Of a stretch of DNA of 64,000 bases, positions 35,737 through 44,333 are shown piece after piece. Every line of letters starts with the position of its first letter. The first letter of the stretch is position 1. The position numbers and the translations under genes were made by a program. Source of the DNA: Thomasclavelia ramosa DSM 1402 (GTDB lineage Bacteria > Bacillota_I > Bacilli_A > Erysipelotrichales > Coprobacillaceae). The notes under the pieces were generated by a model, which worked only from the letters and a program-made list of their open reading frames with translations, did not search any database and was not told where the DNA came from. The DNA lies in NCBI RefSeq assembly GCF_014131695.1, contig NZ_CP036346.1, positions 1,364,001 through 1,428,000 of the forward strand, written 5' to 3'.

Positions 35737-35880
35737 GAGAAAAATTAAAGTAGTTTATGAGATGATAATTAGAATTACTGTACTGAACATATTTATTAAT
35801 AGAGGAAAATAAGTATAATAAAAGAATGAAGTATAGAGTAGATTAATTAGTAATTTTATGATAAGTGAAAAGTGATAAGT
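35737..35880. other. Gene-free stretch between dxs and rnf
   Basis: AT-rich sequence with no reading frame or structure I can support apart from the flanking dxs promoter and the rnf terminator. Confidence 0.5.
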
Positions 35881-35935
35881 AAAAAAGGTGATTTTTTGAT
35901 ACAATGAAGTTCACTACACAAAGTCACCTTTTTCA
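35881..35935 (-). terminator. Terminator of the rnf operon
   Basis: AAAAAGGTGATTTT on the plus strand pairs with AAAGTCACCTTTTT across a 30-base loop. The minus strand ends in a T-run. It lies 17 bases after the rnfB stop. Confidence 0.6.
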
Positions 35936-35951
35936 TTTGATTAATATAATT

Positions 35952-36743
35952 TTAAGCAGTTATAATGCATTTTCGAGGACATTTTTCTTTGCAAAGTCCG
36001 CAATTTGTACATTTAGTATAATCAATCCGTGCTAAAGAGTTTTCAATAATAATTGCATTATTAGGACAATTACGAGCACATATACCACAGCCAATACAAC
36101 TAACAGCGCAATTTTTACGAGCTCGGAGAGCTGGTTCATTTGAATTACATTTTACTACTGCCTGTTTTTGATATGGAATCAAAGTAATTACATTATTTGG
36201 ACAGACTCTAAGACATTTACCACATGCTTGGCACAAGTCTGGATTGATAACGGCAACCCCATCAATAATTGAAATGGCATTATATTCACATTCTCTGACA
36301 CAACTGCCGTATCCCATGCAGCCGTGACTACATTGTTTATCTCCACCACCAGGGACGATGGCTGCGTTATTACAGTCTTTGATACCGTGATATAAGTACT
36401 GAATCGTTGCATTTTCGCAAGTACCACCGCAACGAACAAATGCTGTCATTCGCATTGTTTCTTCACTTTCTACTCCCATGATCATTGCAATGGCGTCAGC
36501 TACACTTTTTCCTCCAACAGGACATTGATTGATCTTTGCTTCACCAGCAACAATTGCTTTGGCTAGCCCGTCACATCCGGGATAGCCACACCCCCCACAA
36601 TTATTTCCAGGAAGTTCTTCACGAATTTGAATTTCTTTTTCATTAACAGTAATGGCAAATTTTTCACTAGCAATTGTCAGAAGAATACCAATAAGTAAAC
36701 CGATTGCACCTACAATAATGGCCGCAATTATAATTTCATTCAT
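35952..36743 (-). CDS. rnfB: RnfB, electron-input Fe-S subunit
   Basis: Subunit of 263 residues of the Rnf complex (ferredoxin:NAD+ oxidoreductase coupled to Na+ or H+ transport). One N-terminal membrane helix anchors it. The Fe-S domain NNCGGCGYPGCDGLAKAI follows, and then a run of ferredoxin-type clusters: CMGYGSCVREC, CQACGKCLRVCP, CIGCGICARNCP and CTNCGLCKEKCP. It receives electrons from reduced ferredoxin. Last gene of the operon, 15 bases after rnfA, with GGAGGAG as ribosome binding site. Confidence 0.95.
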   Translation of the reverse strand: MNEIIIAAIIVGAIGLLIGILLTIASEKFAITVNEKEIQIREELPGNNCGGCGYPGCDGLAKAIVAGEAKINQCPVGGKSVADAIAMIMGVESEETMRMTAFVRCGGTCENATIQYLYHGIKDCNNAAIVPGGGDKQCSHGCMGYGSCVRECEYNAISIIDGVAVINPDLCQACGKCLRVCPNNVITLIPYQKQAVVKCNSNEPALRARKNCAVSCIGCGICARNCPNNAIIIENSLARIDYTKCTNCGLCKEKCPRKCIITA

Positions 36744-36758
36744 CTTATATTCTCCTCC

Positions 36759-37331
36759 TTATATTAGACCTGAAAAGCCAATGAATGCAATTGCCATCAG
36801 TCCTGCTGTGATTAGTACAATGGGGGAACCTTGGAATGAAACAGGAATATCATTATCAGCGATTTTTTCACGTATCCCAGCCATAATAACGATGGCAATC
36901 GTAAATCCAACAGCTGTTCCAAAACTACAAACAAGACTTGTCAAAATATCATAATTATTTTGAACATTTGTGATAGCAACTCCTAAAACGGCACAGTTAG
37001 TTGTGATAAGAGGAAGATATACTCCCAAAGAACTATATAAGCCAGAGCTATATTTTTTTAAGAACATTTCAACTAGCTGCACCAAAGCAGCAATAACTAA
37101 GATGAAGGTAACAGTGTTTAAATATTCTAAATGGAAGAGTACTAGTATTTTGTAAACTAAACTTGTTGCAATTGAAGCAATAGACATTACAAAGATGACA
37201 GCACCACCCATTCCTGCTGCTGTTTCAATTTTTTTTGATACTCCTAAAAAAGGACATAGACCTAAGAATTGACTTAAGACAACATTATTTACTAAAGCGA
37301 CACTAATTAATAATAAAATCATTCCCGTCAT
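36759..37331 (-). CDS. rnfA: RnfA, membrane subunit
   Basis: Integral membrane subunit of 190 residues with six helices, homologous to RnfE. Typical segments are VNNVVLSQFLGLCPFLGVSK at the start and LPLITTNCAVLGVAI in the middle. The cysteines in FLGLCPF and TTNCAVLG are those thought to bind a 2Fe-2S cluster at the RnfA/RnfE interface. Immediately follows rnfE and precedes rnfB, the conserved order. Confidence 0.96.
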   Translation of the reverse strand: MTGMILLLISVALVNNVVLSQFLGLCPFLGVSKKIETAAGMGGAVIFVMSIASIATSLVYKILVLFHLEYLNTVTFILVIAALVQLVEMFLKKYSSGLYSSLGVYLPLITTNCAVLGVAITNVQNNYDILTSLVCSFGTAVGFTIAIVIMAGIREKIADNDIPVSFQGSPIVLITAGLMAIAFIGFSGLI

Positions 37332-38063
37332 TTATTTTTCCTCCTTTAAATCACAAAGTGCCTTTTCATCACTGCTACGACAATGAAGACAATCATGATT
37401 ACAATTACCATCTTTGTTTTTATTAGTTGCACTTGGCAGTTTTAAACGGTTTTGAATAGCCGTTAGACCAGCTAAAACAAAGAAAGCGCCAGGTGCCATT
37501 ACAAAGATAGTTACAGGTTCAAGATGAGCAAAAAAGCTATAAATATTAGTGCCAACTAAATCTTTAAAAAGTGGCGCAAACTCAATTCCAAAAAAAGTAC
37601 CACTGCCCAACATTTCTCTAATTAAACCAATACAAGTCAGTGCAAGCGTAAAACCTAGCCCCATACCAACACCATCAAATAACGATAAAACGCAACTATG
37701 TTTTGAAGCGTAAGCTTCAGCTCGTCCTAAAATGATACAATTAACCACAATTAGAGGAATATAGATCCCTAATGTATCATATAATGAAGGCAAATATGCT
37801 TGTAATAGTAATTGGACAATTGTTACCATTGAAGCGACAATTACGATATAAGAAGGAATTCGCATTCTTTCAGGGATTATTTTTCGTAAGAACGAAATCA
37901 TAAAATTTGATGCGGCAAGGACAATCATCGTTGTTAAGCCCATTCCTAATCCATTGACAGAAGAAGTTGTTACTGCAAGAGTAGGACACATTCCTAACAT
38001 TAAAATCAAAGTTGGATTTTCTTTTATGATTCCATTATAAAGACGTTCAACATATTTATTCAT
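37332..38063 (-). CDS. rnfE: RnfE, membrane subunit
   Basis: Integral membrane subunit of 243 residues paired with RnfA. NPTLILMLGMCPTLAVTTS near the start and YIPLIVVNCIILGRAEAYAS in the middle hold the cluster cysteines. The C-terminal 30 residues form a Cys-rich soluble tail (GNCNHDCLHCRSSDEKALC), beyond the usual last helix. It might bind a metal or an extra cluster. The start overlaps the end of rnfG by 8 bases; GGAGGC is the ribosome binding site. Confidence 0.95.
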   Translation of the reverse strand: MNKYVERLYNGIIKENPTLILMLGMCPTLAVTTSSVNGLGMGLTTMIVLAASNFMISFLRKIIPERMRIPSYIVIVASMVTIVQLLLQAYLPSLYDTLGIYIPLIVVNCIILGRAEAYASKHSCVLSLFDGVGMGLGFTLALTCIGLIREMLGSGTFFGIEFAPLFKDLVGTNIYSFFAHLEPVTIFVMAPGAFFVLAGLTAIQNRLKLPSATNKNKDGNCNHDCLHCRSSDEKALCDLKEEK

Positions 38064-38688
38064 GATTAGCCTCCTTGATTTCCTGGTTGATTGCTAAGGC
38101 TCCGTTAATAGCATTGTTAAAAGCTGATGAAGTAATTGTAGCTCCGCTTAGAGCATCAATTTCATCTTCATTTTGCTTACCAGTTTTGGTGATTTTAAAA
38201 TCAGTTACTGATTTATGATAATATTGATTTTTAAAATTATCATTTTTAGCATTCATTCCTAATCCAACCGTCTCATCAATTGAGAGGACTTCAATTCCCG
38301 TAATTTCATTATTAGTATCAATTCCAACAACTAATGTGATATCACCGCCATAACCATCTTCAGTAGTGACTTTGACAACATGTCCTATTAATTCTTTTTT
38401 ATCATTTGTAACGACTAAAACGTCGTCTATCACAATGCCATTTTCACCAAAGTTATATTTTTTGTCTTTTATAACATTAGGAAAATTTTTAACAAGTTGA
38501 TTTATTTGTTTATTATTATCAAAATTTTGACCTTCTTTAAAAACACTTCGATAAGAATCTTGTATGATTTTTTCATTTTGTCTAGCAATTGGGTCTTTGG
38601 TAATAGAATTAACCATAGCTAGAGATAAACTAGCAGCAACTGTAATTACAACAAAAACGAGAATATCTTTTAGAAGATTTTTTTTCAT
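38056..38688 (-). CDS. rnfG: RnfG, flavin-binding subunit
   Basis: Subunit of 210 residues with a single N-terminal membrane helix and an extracytoplasmic FMN-binding domain. The covalent FMN attachment motif SGATITSSAFNNAI is intact, with the flavinylated Thr in SGAT-x-TS. GYGGDITLVVGID and SIDETVGLGMNA are family-typical. It carries electrons between RnfD and the RnfA/E core. It overlaps rnfD by one base and rnfE by eight, indicating coupled translation. Confidence 0.95.
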   Translation of the reverse strand: MKKNLLKDILVFVVITVAASLSLAMVNSITKDPIARQNEKIIQDSYRSVFKEGQNFDNNKQINQLVKNFPNVIKDKKYNFGENGIVIDDVLVVTNDKKELIGHVVKVTTEDGYGGDITLVVGIDTNNEITGIEVLSIDETVGLGMNAKNDNFKNQYYHKSVTDFKITKTGKQNEDEIDALSGATITSSAFNNAINGALAINQEIKEANHE

Positions 38689-39614
38689 TATGCTTTACCT
38701 CCACTACCTTTTATTTTAGGCACTGTTACTTTTTCAATCAAAGGGACAAGTAAATTAGTAATGATAATAGCAAATGACATTCCCTCAGGAGTATTACCAT
38801 AGAGCCTAAAAACAGCAGCTAATATTCCAATAACCAGTCCATAAATAATTTTACCGGTTGGAGTAATCGGACTTGTCACATAGTCAGTAGCCATGAAAAA
38901 TGCCCCAATCATTAAACCGCCACCACAAATTTGTTGTAATAAAAATAGACTGTTAAAGTTATTATTGATCAAAATGATTAAAGAAAATGAAAATAGGATA
39001 CACAACGGTATTTTAGGACTAATTACTTTTCGATAAATTAGGTAGACAGCGCCTAAAAGCAGAGCAATTACTGATGTTTCACCAATCGTACCACTAGTAT
39101 TTCCTATAAACATTTTGAGAAGATTGACATTTTGTCCATTTTGTATCATTGCCAGCGGAGTAGCACTAGTACTTGCGTCGATGCTAACAAAGCTGTTCAT
39201 TTTTCCGGCAAATGAAATTAATAAAAAACATCGAGCTGCTAAAGCAGGATTCATAAAGTTCTGACCAAGTCCACCAAAAAGTTGCTTAACAATTATAACT
39301 GCGAATATACTTCCCAAAGCAACCATCCACAATGGCAATGAGCTTGATAGGCATAACGCTAATAATAAGCCTGTGATGGCTGCGGAGCCGTCTTTAATCG
39401 TGACTGGCAGCTTCATCAATCGTTGATACAAATATTCACTTAGAACAGCTGTAATAATAGCAGTTGTAATAACAAGAAACGCATTAAATCCAAATTGATA
39501 AATTCCAAAAAAAGTTGCTGGTAATAAAGAAATGATTACGTCATACATAATATTTTTAGTTGTAATTGAACTACGAATATGGGGAGCAGTAGACACATTA
39601 AATAAATTATCCAT
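38688..39614 (-). CDS. rnfD: RnfD, membrane flavin subunit
   Basis: Integral membrane protein of 308 residues with about eight to ten helices. The flavinylation-site region is STSATPLAMIQNG, in which the Thr of SAT carries FMN. Other family stretches are GLGQNFMNPALAARCFLLISF (cut) and the C-terminal GKIIYGLVIGILAAVFRLYG. It begins by one-base overlap with rnfC (TAATG). A necessary part of the ion-translocating core. Confidence 0.95.
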   Translation of the reverse strand: MDNLFNVSTAPHIRSSITTKNIMYDVIISLLPATFFGIYQFGFNAFLVITTAIITAVLSEYLYQRLMKLPVTIKDGSAAITGLLLALCLSSSLPLWMVALGSIFAVIIVKQLFGGLGQNFMNPALAARCFLLISFAGKMNSFVSIDASTSATPLAMIQNGQNVNLLKMFIGNTSGTIGETSVIALLLGAVYLIYRKVISPKIPLCILFSFSLIILINNNFNSLFLLQQICGGGLMIGAFFMATDYVTSPITPTGKIIYGLVIGILAAVFRLYGNTPEGMSFAIIITNLLVPLIEKVTVPKIKGSGGKA

Positions 39615-40942
39615 TATTTTGCTCCTTTCTTGCGATCGTCATTAATTGCTTTTTTTATTTTTTTAAATGATTGTGTCATGTTTCGCTTTGCAGGACATGT
39701 GAAGGTACAGCAGCCGCACTCCATACAATCGTTGCCGTGAACCTTTAAAAAGTTTTCTTTATCGCCTGTTCTGGCATAACGGTATAGTAATTGTGGAATA
39801 AGACCGATAGGGCAAACATCGACGCATCGGCCGCAGTGAATGCACGCAGTTGGAGCGGTTTTAGATACTTCATCTTCACTTAGGCAAACTAAAGCAGAAG
39901 AAGTTTTAGAAACTGGTACATCTAAATTAAATAAAGCAGTACCCATCATGGGACCACCAGAAATGATTTTTTGAGGATGTATTTTAAAACCTCCACAAGC
40001 GTCAACAAGGGTCTGATATTTAGTTCCTAGGCGAACCTTAAAATTTTGTGGTTGAAAGATTGCATCACCAGTTACCGTTACAATCTTTTCAATTAGTGGA
40101 ATATTTAAGGCAACGGCCTCATAGATAGCAATAATAGATGCAACATTGCTGACAATACAGCCAACATCAGCTGGCAACATCCCATCTACAATTGTTTGAT
40201 TAGTTAATACTTTAATCAATACGCGTTCACTTCCTTGAGGGTATTTTGTTGGTAAGGCTGCTATTTCAATTTTATCTTCATCTACAACGACTTTTTTTAA
40301 ATGAGCTAATGCTTCTGGCTTATTATCTTCAATAGCAATAATTGCTTTGGCATTTTTAAATAACTGTAATTGAATTTTGATGCCAGCGATTAATTTATCT
40401 GTTTCTTCTAGCATTAAACGATAGTCAGAAGTTAAATAGGGCTCACATTCTGCACCGTTGATAATTACATATTTAATTGAGTCATCATCTTTAGGGGTAT
40501 TTTTTATTGCGCTGGGGAAGCCGGCGCCACCTAAACCAACAATTCCTGCGTGAGCGATAAGTTCACGAATTTGCATACTGCTATAATTATGATAATCATT
40601 TGTTGTGTTGTATTCTGGAATACTTTGATATTGGTGATCGTTAGTAATAACGATACAATCAACAAAAAAACCAGTAGGGGCAAGTCGTAAATCAATTGTT
40701 TTAACGGTTCCAGAGACAGAACTAGCAACATTGGCAGAAATCATACCGTTTCCATTAGCAATAATTTGGCCAACTAAAACATGATCACCTTTAGCAACGA
40801 TAGCTTTAGCTGGAGCACCAATATGCTGTGATAATGGATAAATCAGTTCATCACCAGGATTTAATAGTTTGATTGGATGATTGGCGGAAAGACTTTTATT
40901 ATCATGGGGATGGATTCCGCCTTTAAAACTTAGTATTCTCAT
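39614..40942 (-). CDS. rnfC: RnfC, NADH-interacting subunit
   Basis: Subunit of 442 residues that exchanges electrons with NAD+. The N-terminal barrel begins GGIHPHDNKSLSANHPI. The FMN/NAD-binding domain contains GLGGAGFPSAIK and VINGAECEPYLTSDYRLML. Two 4Fe-4S motifs follow near the C-terminus (CIHCGRCVDVCP and CMECGCCTFTCP). First gene of rnfCDGEAB. Promoter on the minus strand: TATAAT at 40976-40981 with a weak TTTAAT 17 bases upstream. Hydrophilic and peripheral. Confidence 0.96.
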   Translation of the reverse strand: MRILSFKGGIHPHDNKSLSANHPIKLLNPGDELIYPLSQHIGAPAKAIVAKGDHVLVGQIIANGNGMISANVASSVSGTVKTIDLRLAPTGFFVDCIVITNDHQYQSIPEYNTTNDYHNYSSMQIRELIAHAGIVGLGGAGFPSAIKNTPKDDDSIKYVIINGAECEPYLTSDYRLMLEETDKLIAGIKIQLQLFKNAKAIIAIEDNKPEALAHLKKVVVDEDKIEIAALPTKYPQGSERVLIKVLTNQTIVDGMLPADVGCIVSNVASIIAIYEAVALNIPLIEKIVTVTGDAIFQPQNFKVRLGTKYQTLVDACGGFKIHPQKIISGGPMMGTALFNLDVPVSKTSSALVCLSEDEVSKTAPTACIHCGRCVDVCPIGLIPQLLYRYARTGDKENFLKVHGNDCMECGCCTFTCPAKRNMTQSFKKIKKAINDDRKKGAK

Positions 40943-40975
40943 TTGAATTAAACTCCTTTTTTGGACTATATTTTA

Positions 40976-41004
40976 ATTATAGACTTTTTATAATTAATAT
41001 TAAA
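40976..41004 (-). promoter_or_regulatory. Promoter of the rnf operon
   Basis: Minus strand TTTAAT, 17 bases, TATAAT (40976-40981), 35 bases before rnfC. Confidence 0.5.
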
Positions 41005-41032
41005 TAGTTTAGACAAGTTAAAAAATTAACTT

Positions 41033-41064
41033 AAAAAGCAATCCTTTCAAGAGGATTGCTTTTA
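41033..41064 (-). terminator. Terminator after rubrerythrin
   Basis: AAAAGCAATCCT (41034-41045) pairs perfectly with AGGATTGCTTTT (41052-41063). It lies six bases after the stop. Confidence 0.85.
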
Positions 41065-41069
41065 CTAGT

Positions 41070-41654
41070 TTATAAATGAAATTGAGATTCATCAAGACGT
41101 AGACTATAACCTTGTGGGTGTTTACAAACTGGGCAGATCGTTAGTGCATCAGTACCTTCATAAATAAAACCACAGTTCATACACATCCATTTTACAGTAG
41201 ACTGGTCATTAAATAATTTACCACTGGTTAATAAATTATGATATTTTTTAAAACGTTCATGGTGATAGTGTTCAATCTCACAAATCATGTAAAAAGTTGT
41301 TGCAATTTCAACATAACCTTCTTCTTTAGCTTCATCACCAAATTGCTTGTAGATAGATGTTGCTTCATCGTATTCGTGTTGTGCTGCTTGTTCTAATAAC
41401 GAACTTAAATCCTGATCTAGATCAACAGGATAATTAGCCTCCATTGAAACATTAGCATCTTTAAAAACATCTTTAAGATAATTGTAAAAAACTATCGCAT
41501 GCTCTTTCTCTTGATTTGCAGTAAAATAAAGCATATCTTGTAAAATAGCCATTCCATTCTTACCTGCGACTTTAGCAGCCATTTCATAACGCATTCGAGC
41601 TTGACATTCACCAGCAAAAGCTCTTAATAAATTTGTTTTGGTTTTTGTTTCCAT
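41070..41654 (-). CDS. rbr: Rubrerythrin
   Basis: Peroxide-scavenging diiron protein of 194 residues, protecting anaerobes from H2O2. The four-helix diiron domain holds the ExxH-type ligands (AFAGECQARMRYEMAA, QEKEHAIVFYNYL, MICEIEHYHHERFKKYH). A C-terminal rubredoxin domain follows (CMNCGFIYEG and CPVCKHPQGY). The start is set at 41654 by GGAGG; the frame opening at 41723 runs through a hairpin. Transcription from TATAAT at 41750-41755 would place a terminator-like hairpin in the leader. Confidence 0.95.
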   Translation of the reverse strand: METKTKTNLLRAFAGECQARMRYEMAAKVAGKNGMAILQDMLYFTANQEKEHAIVFYNYLKDVFKDANVSMEANYPVDLDQDLSSLLEQAAQHEYDEATSIYKQFGDEAKEEGYVEIATTFYMICEIEHYHHERFKKYHNLLTSGKLFNDQSTVKWMCMNCGFIYEGTDALTICPVCKHPQGYSLRLDESQFHL

Positions 41655-41686
41655 ATATAAGTTACCTCCACTTTTATTTTTAACAA

Positions 41687-41714
41687 AATAAAAGAAGATT
41701 AAACTTAATCTTCT
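41687..41714 (-). terminator. Terminator-like hairpin between the DUF3783 gene and rbr
   Basis: AGAAGATT (41693-41700) pairs with AATCTTCT (41707-41714), and the minus strand continues TTTATTTTG. It ends the DUF3783 transcript or attenuates the rbr leader. Confidence 0.6.
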
Positions 41715-41749
41715 AAGAATCAAATAATCTCTTTAATAATAATTAAAAT

Positions 41750-41755
41750 ATTATA
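41750..41755 (-). promoter_or_regulatory. -10 element upstream of rbr
   Basis: Minus strand TATAAT with a poor -35 (TTGTTA, 19 bases upstream). The leader to rbr would be about 90 bases and contain the hairpin at 41693-41714. Confidence 0.4.
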
Positions 41756-41790
41756 ACGCTGATATAGATACTGCTAACAAGACAAATAAT

Positions 41791-42183
41791 CTAGTTGTTC
41801 ATATCTTTATTCATTCCAGTTAATTCCATATATTCAGTTTTAACATTTTTCAATAATTGCATAAATGTCCAATTTACATTTGTTTGAGTTACAATTGCCT
41901 TTAACGGAATGAAAGGAATGTTTGCTTCTTTAAAAATTTGTAATAGCAAATCAACTTGTTTATCTTCAAAACCAGCCATAACCATCATGTCATCTTGTGG
42001 AATCTCTGTTAATGCTTCAGTTCCACGTTCAAAATTATCAGCACCTAAAATATACCCAATCGGGCTCATTAAATCACTTGATTTAACAATGATTACTTCA
42101 ACATTCAGTTTTTCAAGAATTGAAATAATTGCTTTACCAGCATCAGTTTTATCAATATTGTATAATAATACAGTTTCTTGCAT
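41791..42183 (-). CDS. DUF3783 domain protein
   Basis: Small cytoplasmic protein of 130 residues, beginning MQETVLLYNIDKTDAGKAII and carrying PIGYILGADNF, MMVMAGFEDKQVDLLLQIF and IPLKAIVTQTNVNW. These are typical of the Firmicutes DUF3783 family, which has no known function. The start at 42183 is preferred (GCGAGG nine bases upstream) over the frame opening at 42237. That longer frame would add residues unlike the family and run into the divergent promoter. It is next to rubrerythrin on the same strand, but with a terminator between. Confidence 0.75.
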   Translation of the reverse strand: MQETVLLYNIDKTDAGKAIISILEKLNVEVIIVKSSDLMSPIGYILGADNFERGTEALTEIPQDDMMVMAGFEDKQVDLLLQIFKEANIPFIPLKAIVTQTNVNWTFMQLLKNVKTEYMELTGMNKDMNN

Positions 42184-42253
42184 ATGTATTGCCTCGCTTT
42201 CGTTTAATAGGTTATCATATTTATGGTTAACGTTCAACTAAGTTGACTTAATG

Positions 42254-42262
42254 TGCTATAAT
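42254..42262 (+). promoter_or_regulatory. Extended -10 promoter of the CorA-family gene
   Basis: TGCTATAAT, 20 bases before the ATG; TTCAAC at 42233-42238 is a possible -35 with an 18-base spacer. Confidence 0.6.
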
Positions 42263-42282
42263 TTATTCGGGTAGGTGAGATA

Positions 42283-43182
42283 ATGCGGTATTATTTAGAA
42301 AAAGAAATTACAAATAGTTATAAAGAAGGAAGCTTAGTTATTGATATTCTTAGTAAAGAAGATTTCATAAACCAGTATCAAAAGGAAAATCATGCAAACC
42401 ATGTGATTAGGCATATTGGGGATATTATGTACTGTAAAGTAGAATTATTTTACGATGTGATTTGCGGAGCGTTTGTTATACCTGACAAAAAGGATTTAAA
42501 AATAAAACATTGTTTTAGTTTTTATTTAACAGAACAAAAAATGATTTTTATTGATGATAACGATTATGTGATGAAACTTATTGAAAAAATGAAAGATACA
42601 TATACTAATAATCGTCTAAGTTTGAACAAATTTTTTCATGATTTGATTTTCTTAATAACTGTTGATGATGGAATGTATTTACAAGAATATGCTGATCGTT
42701 TACAGGTCATCGAAGACAAAATAGCTTTTAATTTCAATAGTCAAATAAATAATGAGATAATCTTGCTGCGTAAAGAACTATTAATTTTAAATTCCTATTA
42801 TAATCAGTTGGGGGATATGATCGATATTTTAAGTGATAATGAATCAGATTTCTTAAATGATTATGAATGTCATTTATTCAGCATGCAGGCACGTAGGATT
42901 GATCGTTTGGATAACCAGTTAAATGCTTTAAAAGATTATTCTTTGCAAATAAAGGAAATGTATCAAAATAAAATTGATACCCACCAAAATAAAATTATGA
43001 CTGTTTTAACAGTTGCAACAACTATTTTCTTCCCGTTATCGATTATCACAGGATGGTATGGAATGAATTTTAAAAATATGCCAGAGTTAAATAATCCTTA
43101 TGGTTATATTATTGTTATTGGAGCAAGTATTTTAGTTGTAATTATTGAAATGTTAATTTTGAAAAAGAAAAAATTCTTTTAG
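42283..43182 (+). CDS. CorA family divalent cation transporter
   Basis: Protein of 299 residues. A soluble N-terminal alpha/beta domain and a long helical stalk (residues 110-235) precede two C-terminal membrane helices. The selectivity motif GMN lies between them (ITGWYGMNFKNMPEL). This is the CorA/ZntB/Mrs2 layout, a homopentameric Mg2+ or Co2+ channel; the metal cannot be told from sequence. GTAGGTGAGAT precedes the ATG. The last residues are the usual basic tail KKKKFF. Confidence 0.93.
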   Translation: MRYYLEKEITNSYKEGSLVIDILSKEDFINQYQKENHANHVIRHIGDIMYCKVELFYDVICGAFVIPDKKDLKIKHCFSFYLTEQKMIFIDDNDYVMKLIEKMKDTYTNNRLSLNKFFHDLIFLITVDDGMYLQEYADRLQVIEDKIAFNFNSQINNEIILLRKELLILNSYYNQLGDMIDILSDNESDFLNDYECHLFSMQARRIDRLDNQLNALKDYSLQIKEMYQNKIDTHQNKIMTVLTVATTIFFPLSIITGWYGMNFKNMPELNNPYGYIIVIGASILVVIIEMLILKKKKFF

Positions 43183-43191
43183 AAAAAAATG

Positions 43192-43220
43192 TTGACGTAG
43201 TCAATAAAAAAAGGTATAGT
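43192..43220 (+). promoter_or_regulatory. Sigma-A promoter of rpsD
   Basis: TTGACG (43192-43197), 17 bases, TATAGT (43215-43220): the best consensus promoter in the window. Confidence 0.85.
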
Positions 43221-43225
43221 AAATA

Positions 43226-43388
43226 AGCAACAAATGATAGCAGCACATAGAGTTTTGAAAAGAGCGTTTATAACTTAAGTTTGTAGAGTAGCTAGCTGCA
43301 AAGTGAAATACTTAATATAAACACAATTCAAATAATCTATGCAATGTTATTGTTTTATGCAAATAAAACAATAAATGGAGGAAGACAA
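43226..43388 (+). promoter_or_regulatory. rpsD leader, candidate S4 autoregulatory RNA
   Basis: A 160-base untranslated leader. It ends with a perfect 10-bp hairpin, ATTGTTTTAT (43349-43358) with ATAAAACAAT (43363-43372), closed by a GCAA tetraloop. The ribosome binding site TGGAGGAAG follows a few bases later. In Bacillus, S4 represses rpsD by binding its leader, so a similar role is plausible here. The S4 binding fold itself was not identified. Confidence 0.45.
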
Positions 43389-43994
43389 ATGTCACGTTAC
43401 ACAGGACCTCAATGGAAATTATCTCGTCGTTTAGGATTCTCTACTTTAGAAAATGGTAAAGAATTAAATAAGAGAGCTTATGCTCCAGGTCAACATGGTC
43501 AAAAAAGAAAAAAACAAACAGAATATGGTTTACAATTAGCTGAAAAGCAAAAAGTAAGACATATGTATGGAGTAAATGAAAAACAATTCCATAACACATT
43601 CAAACAAGCAGGTAAAATGGAAGGTATCCATGGTTATAATTTCTTCTGCTTATTAGAAAGAAGATTAGATAATGTTGTTTACAGATTAGGATTTGCACCT
43701 ACAAGAAGAGCTGCAAGACAATTAGTAAACCACGGTCATTTCTTAGTAAATGGAATTAAGACTGATATTCCATCATTCCGCGTTAAAGTTGGAGATGTTA
43801 TTGAAGTTAAAGAAAAATCTAAAAATTTAGCAATCATTAAAGCTAGCTTAGAAGCTAGAGTACATACTCCTGCTTTTGTAGAAGTTGATGATACTAAATT
43901 AACTGGAAAACTTGCTCGTTTACCAGAAAGATCTGAATTAAATCAAGAAATCAATGAGTCATTAATCGTTGAATACTATAACCGTATGGGATAA
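43389..43994 (+). CDS. rpsD: 30S ribosomal protein S4
   Basis: Primary 16S rRNA-binding protein of 201 residues. It begins [18 protein letters not shown] and has the S4 RNA-binding domain ([20 protein letters not shown], then [11 protein letters not shown]). The usual C-terminus VEYYNRMG ends the protein. The start at 43389 has TGGAGGAAG upstream. The frame opening at 43344 lies in the leader hairpin. The gene stands alone, as is usual for rpsD in Bacilli, and ends with a strong terminator. Confidence 0.98.
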   Translation: MSRYTGPQWKLSRRLGFSTLENGKELNKRAYAPGQHGQKRKKQTEYGLQLAEKQKVRHMYGVNEKQFHNTFKQAGKMEGIHGYNFFCLLERRLDNVVYRLGFAPTRRAARQLVNHGHFLVNGIKTDIPSFRVKVGDVIEVKEKSKNLAIIKASLEARVHTPAFVEVDDTKLTGKLARLPERSELNQEINESLIVEYYNRMG

Positions 43995-44013
43995 TCCCTA
44001 CGGGATTAAACTG

Positions 44014-44054
44014 GTATATCTTAACTATGCAGAAGTTAGGATATACTTTTTTTT
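44014..44054 (+). terminator. Terminator of rpsD
   Basis: GTATATCTTAACT (44014-44026) pairs with AGTTAGGATATAC (44034-44046), then eight T residues. Confidence 0.85.
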
Positions 44055-44300
44055 GAATTTGATTCTTCGTTAGATTATTAATTGCTGGTTTAAAACGACA
44101 GTTTTGCCATCCTGTTTAAAGAACGAGCGCACAGGTTGATAGCAATTATAATTATTTATAAAATGGTAAGAAAATTATTTTTTATTGGTTTAAATTAAAA
44201 TAATTAAAATGATATTCCGGATAACCCTAAGAAAAAATCATATAAAATTGAAAAAAGTATTTGCATAAAAAATTAATTTAATAATGTATTAATTTTGATA
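44055..44300. other. Gene-free stretch upstream of pyrF
   Basis: About 250 bases of AT-rich sequence with no supported gene. A weak inverted repeat (ACAG...CTGT, about 44098-44118) is visible. I see no PyrR-binding or other named leader. Confidence 0.45.
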
Positions 44301-44303
44301 ATT

Positions 44304-44312
44304 TGATATAAT
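44304..44312 (+). promoter_or_regulatory. Extended -10 promoter of pyrFE
   Basis: TGATATAAT, 22 bases before the ATG. Confidence 0.55.
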
Positions 44313-44333
44313 CAAATTAATGTGGAGGTATGT

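Noticed and set aside
36188-36439. Cys-poor frame opposite in phase to rnfB
   Set aside because: It is a shifted reading of the ferredoxin repeats of rnfB; the real frame carries all cluster cysteines.
44055-44333. PyrR-type attenuator ahead of pyrF
   Set aside because: No anti-antiterminator stem with the PyrR consensus and no terminator just before pyrF.
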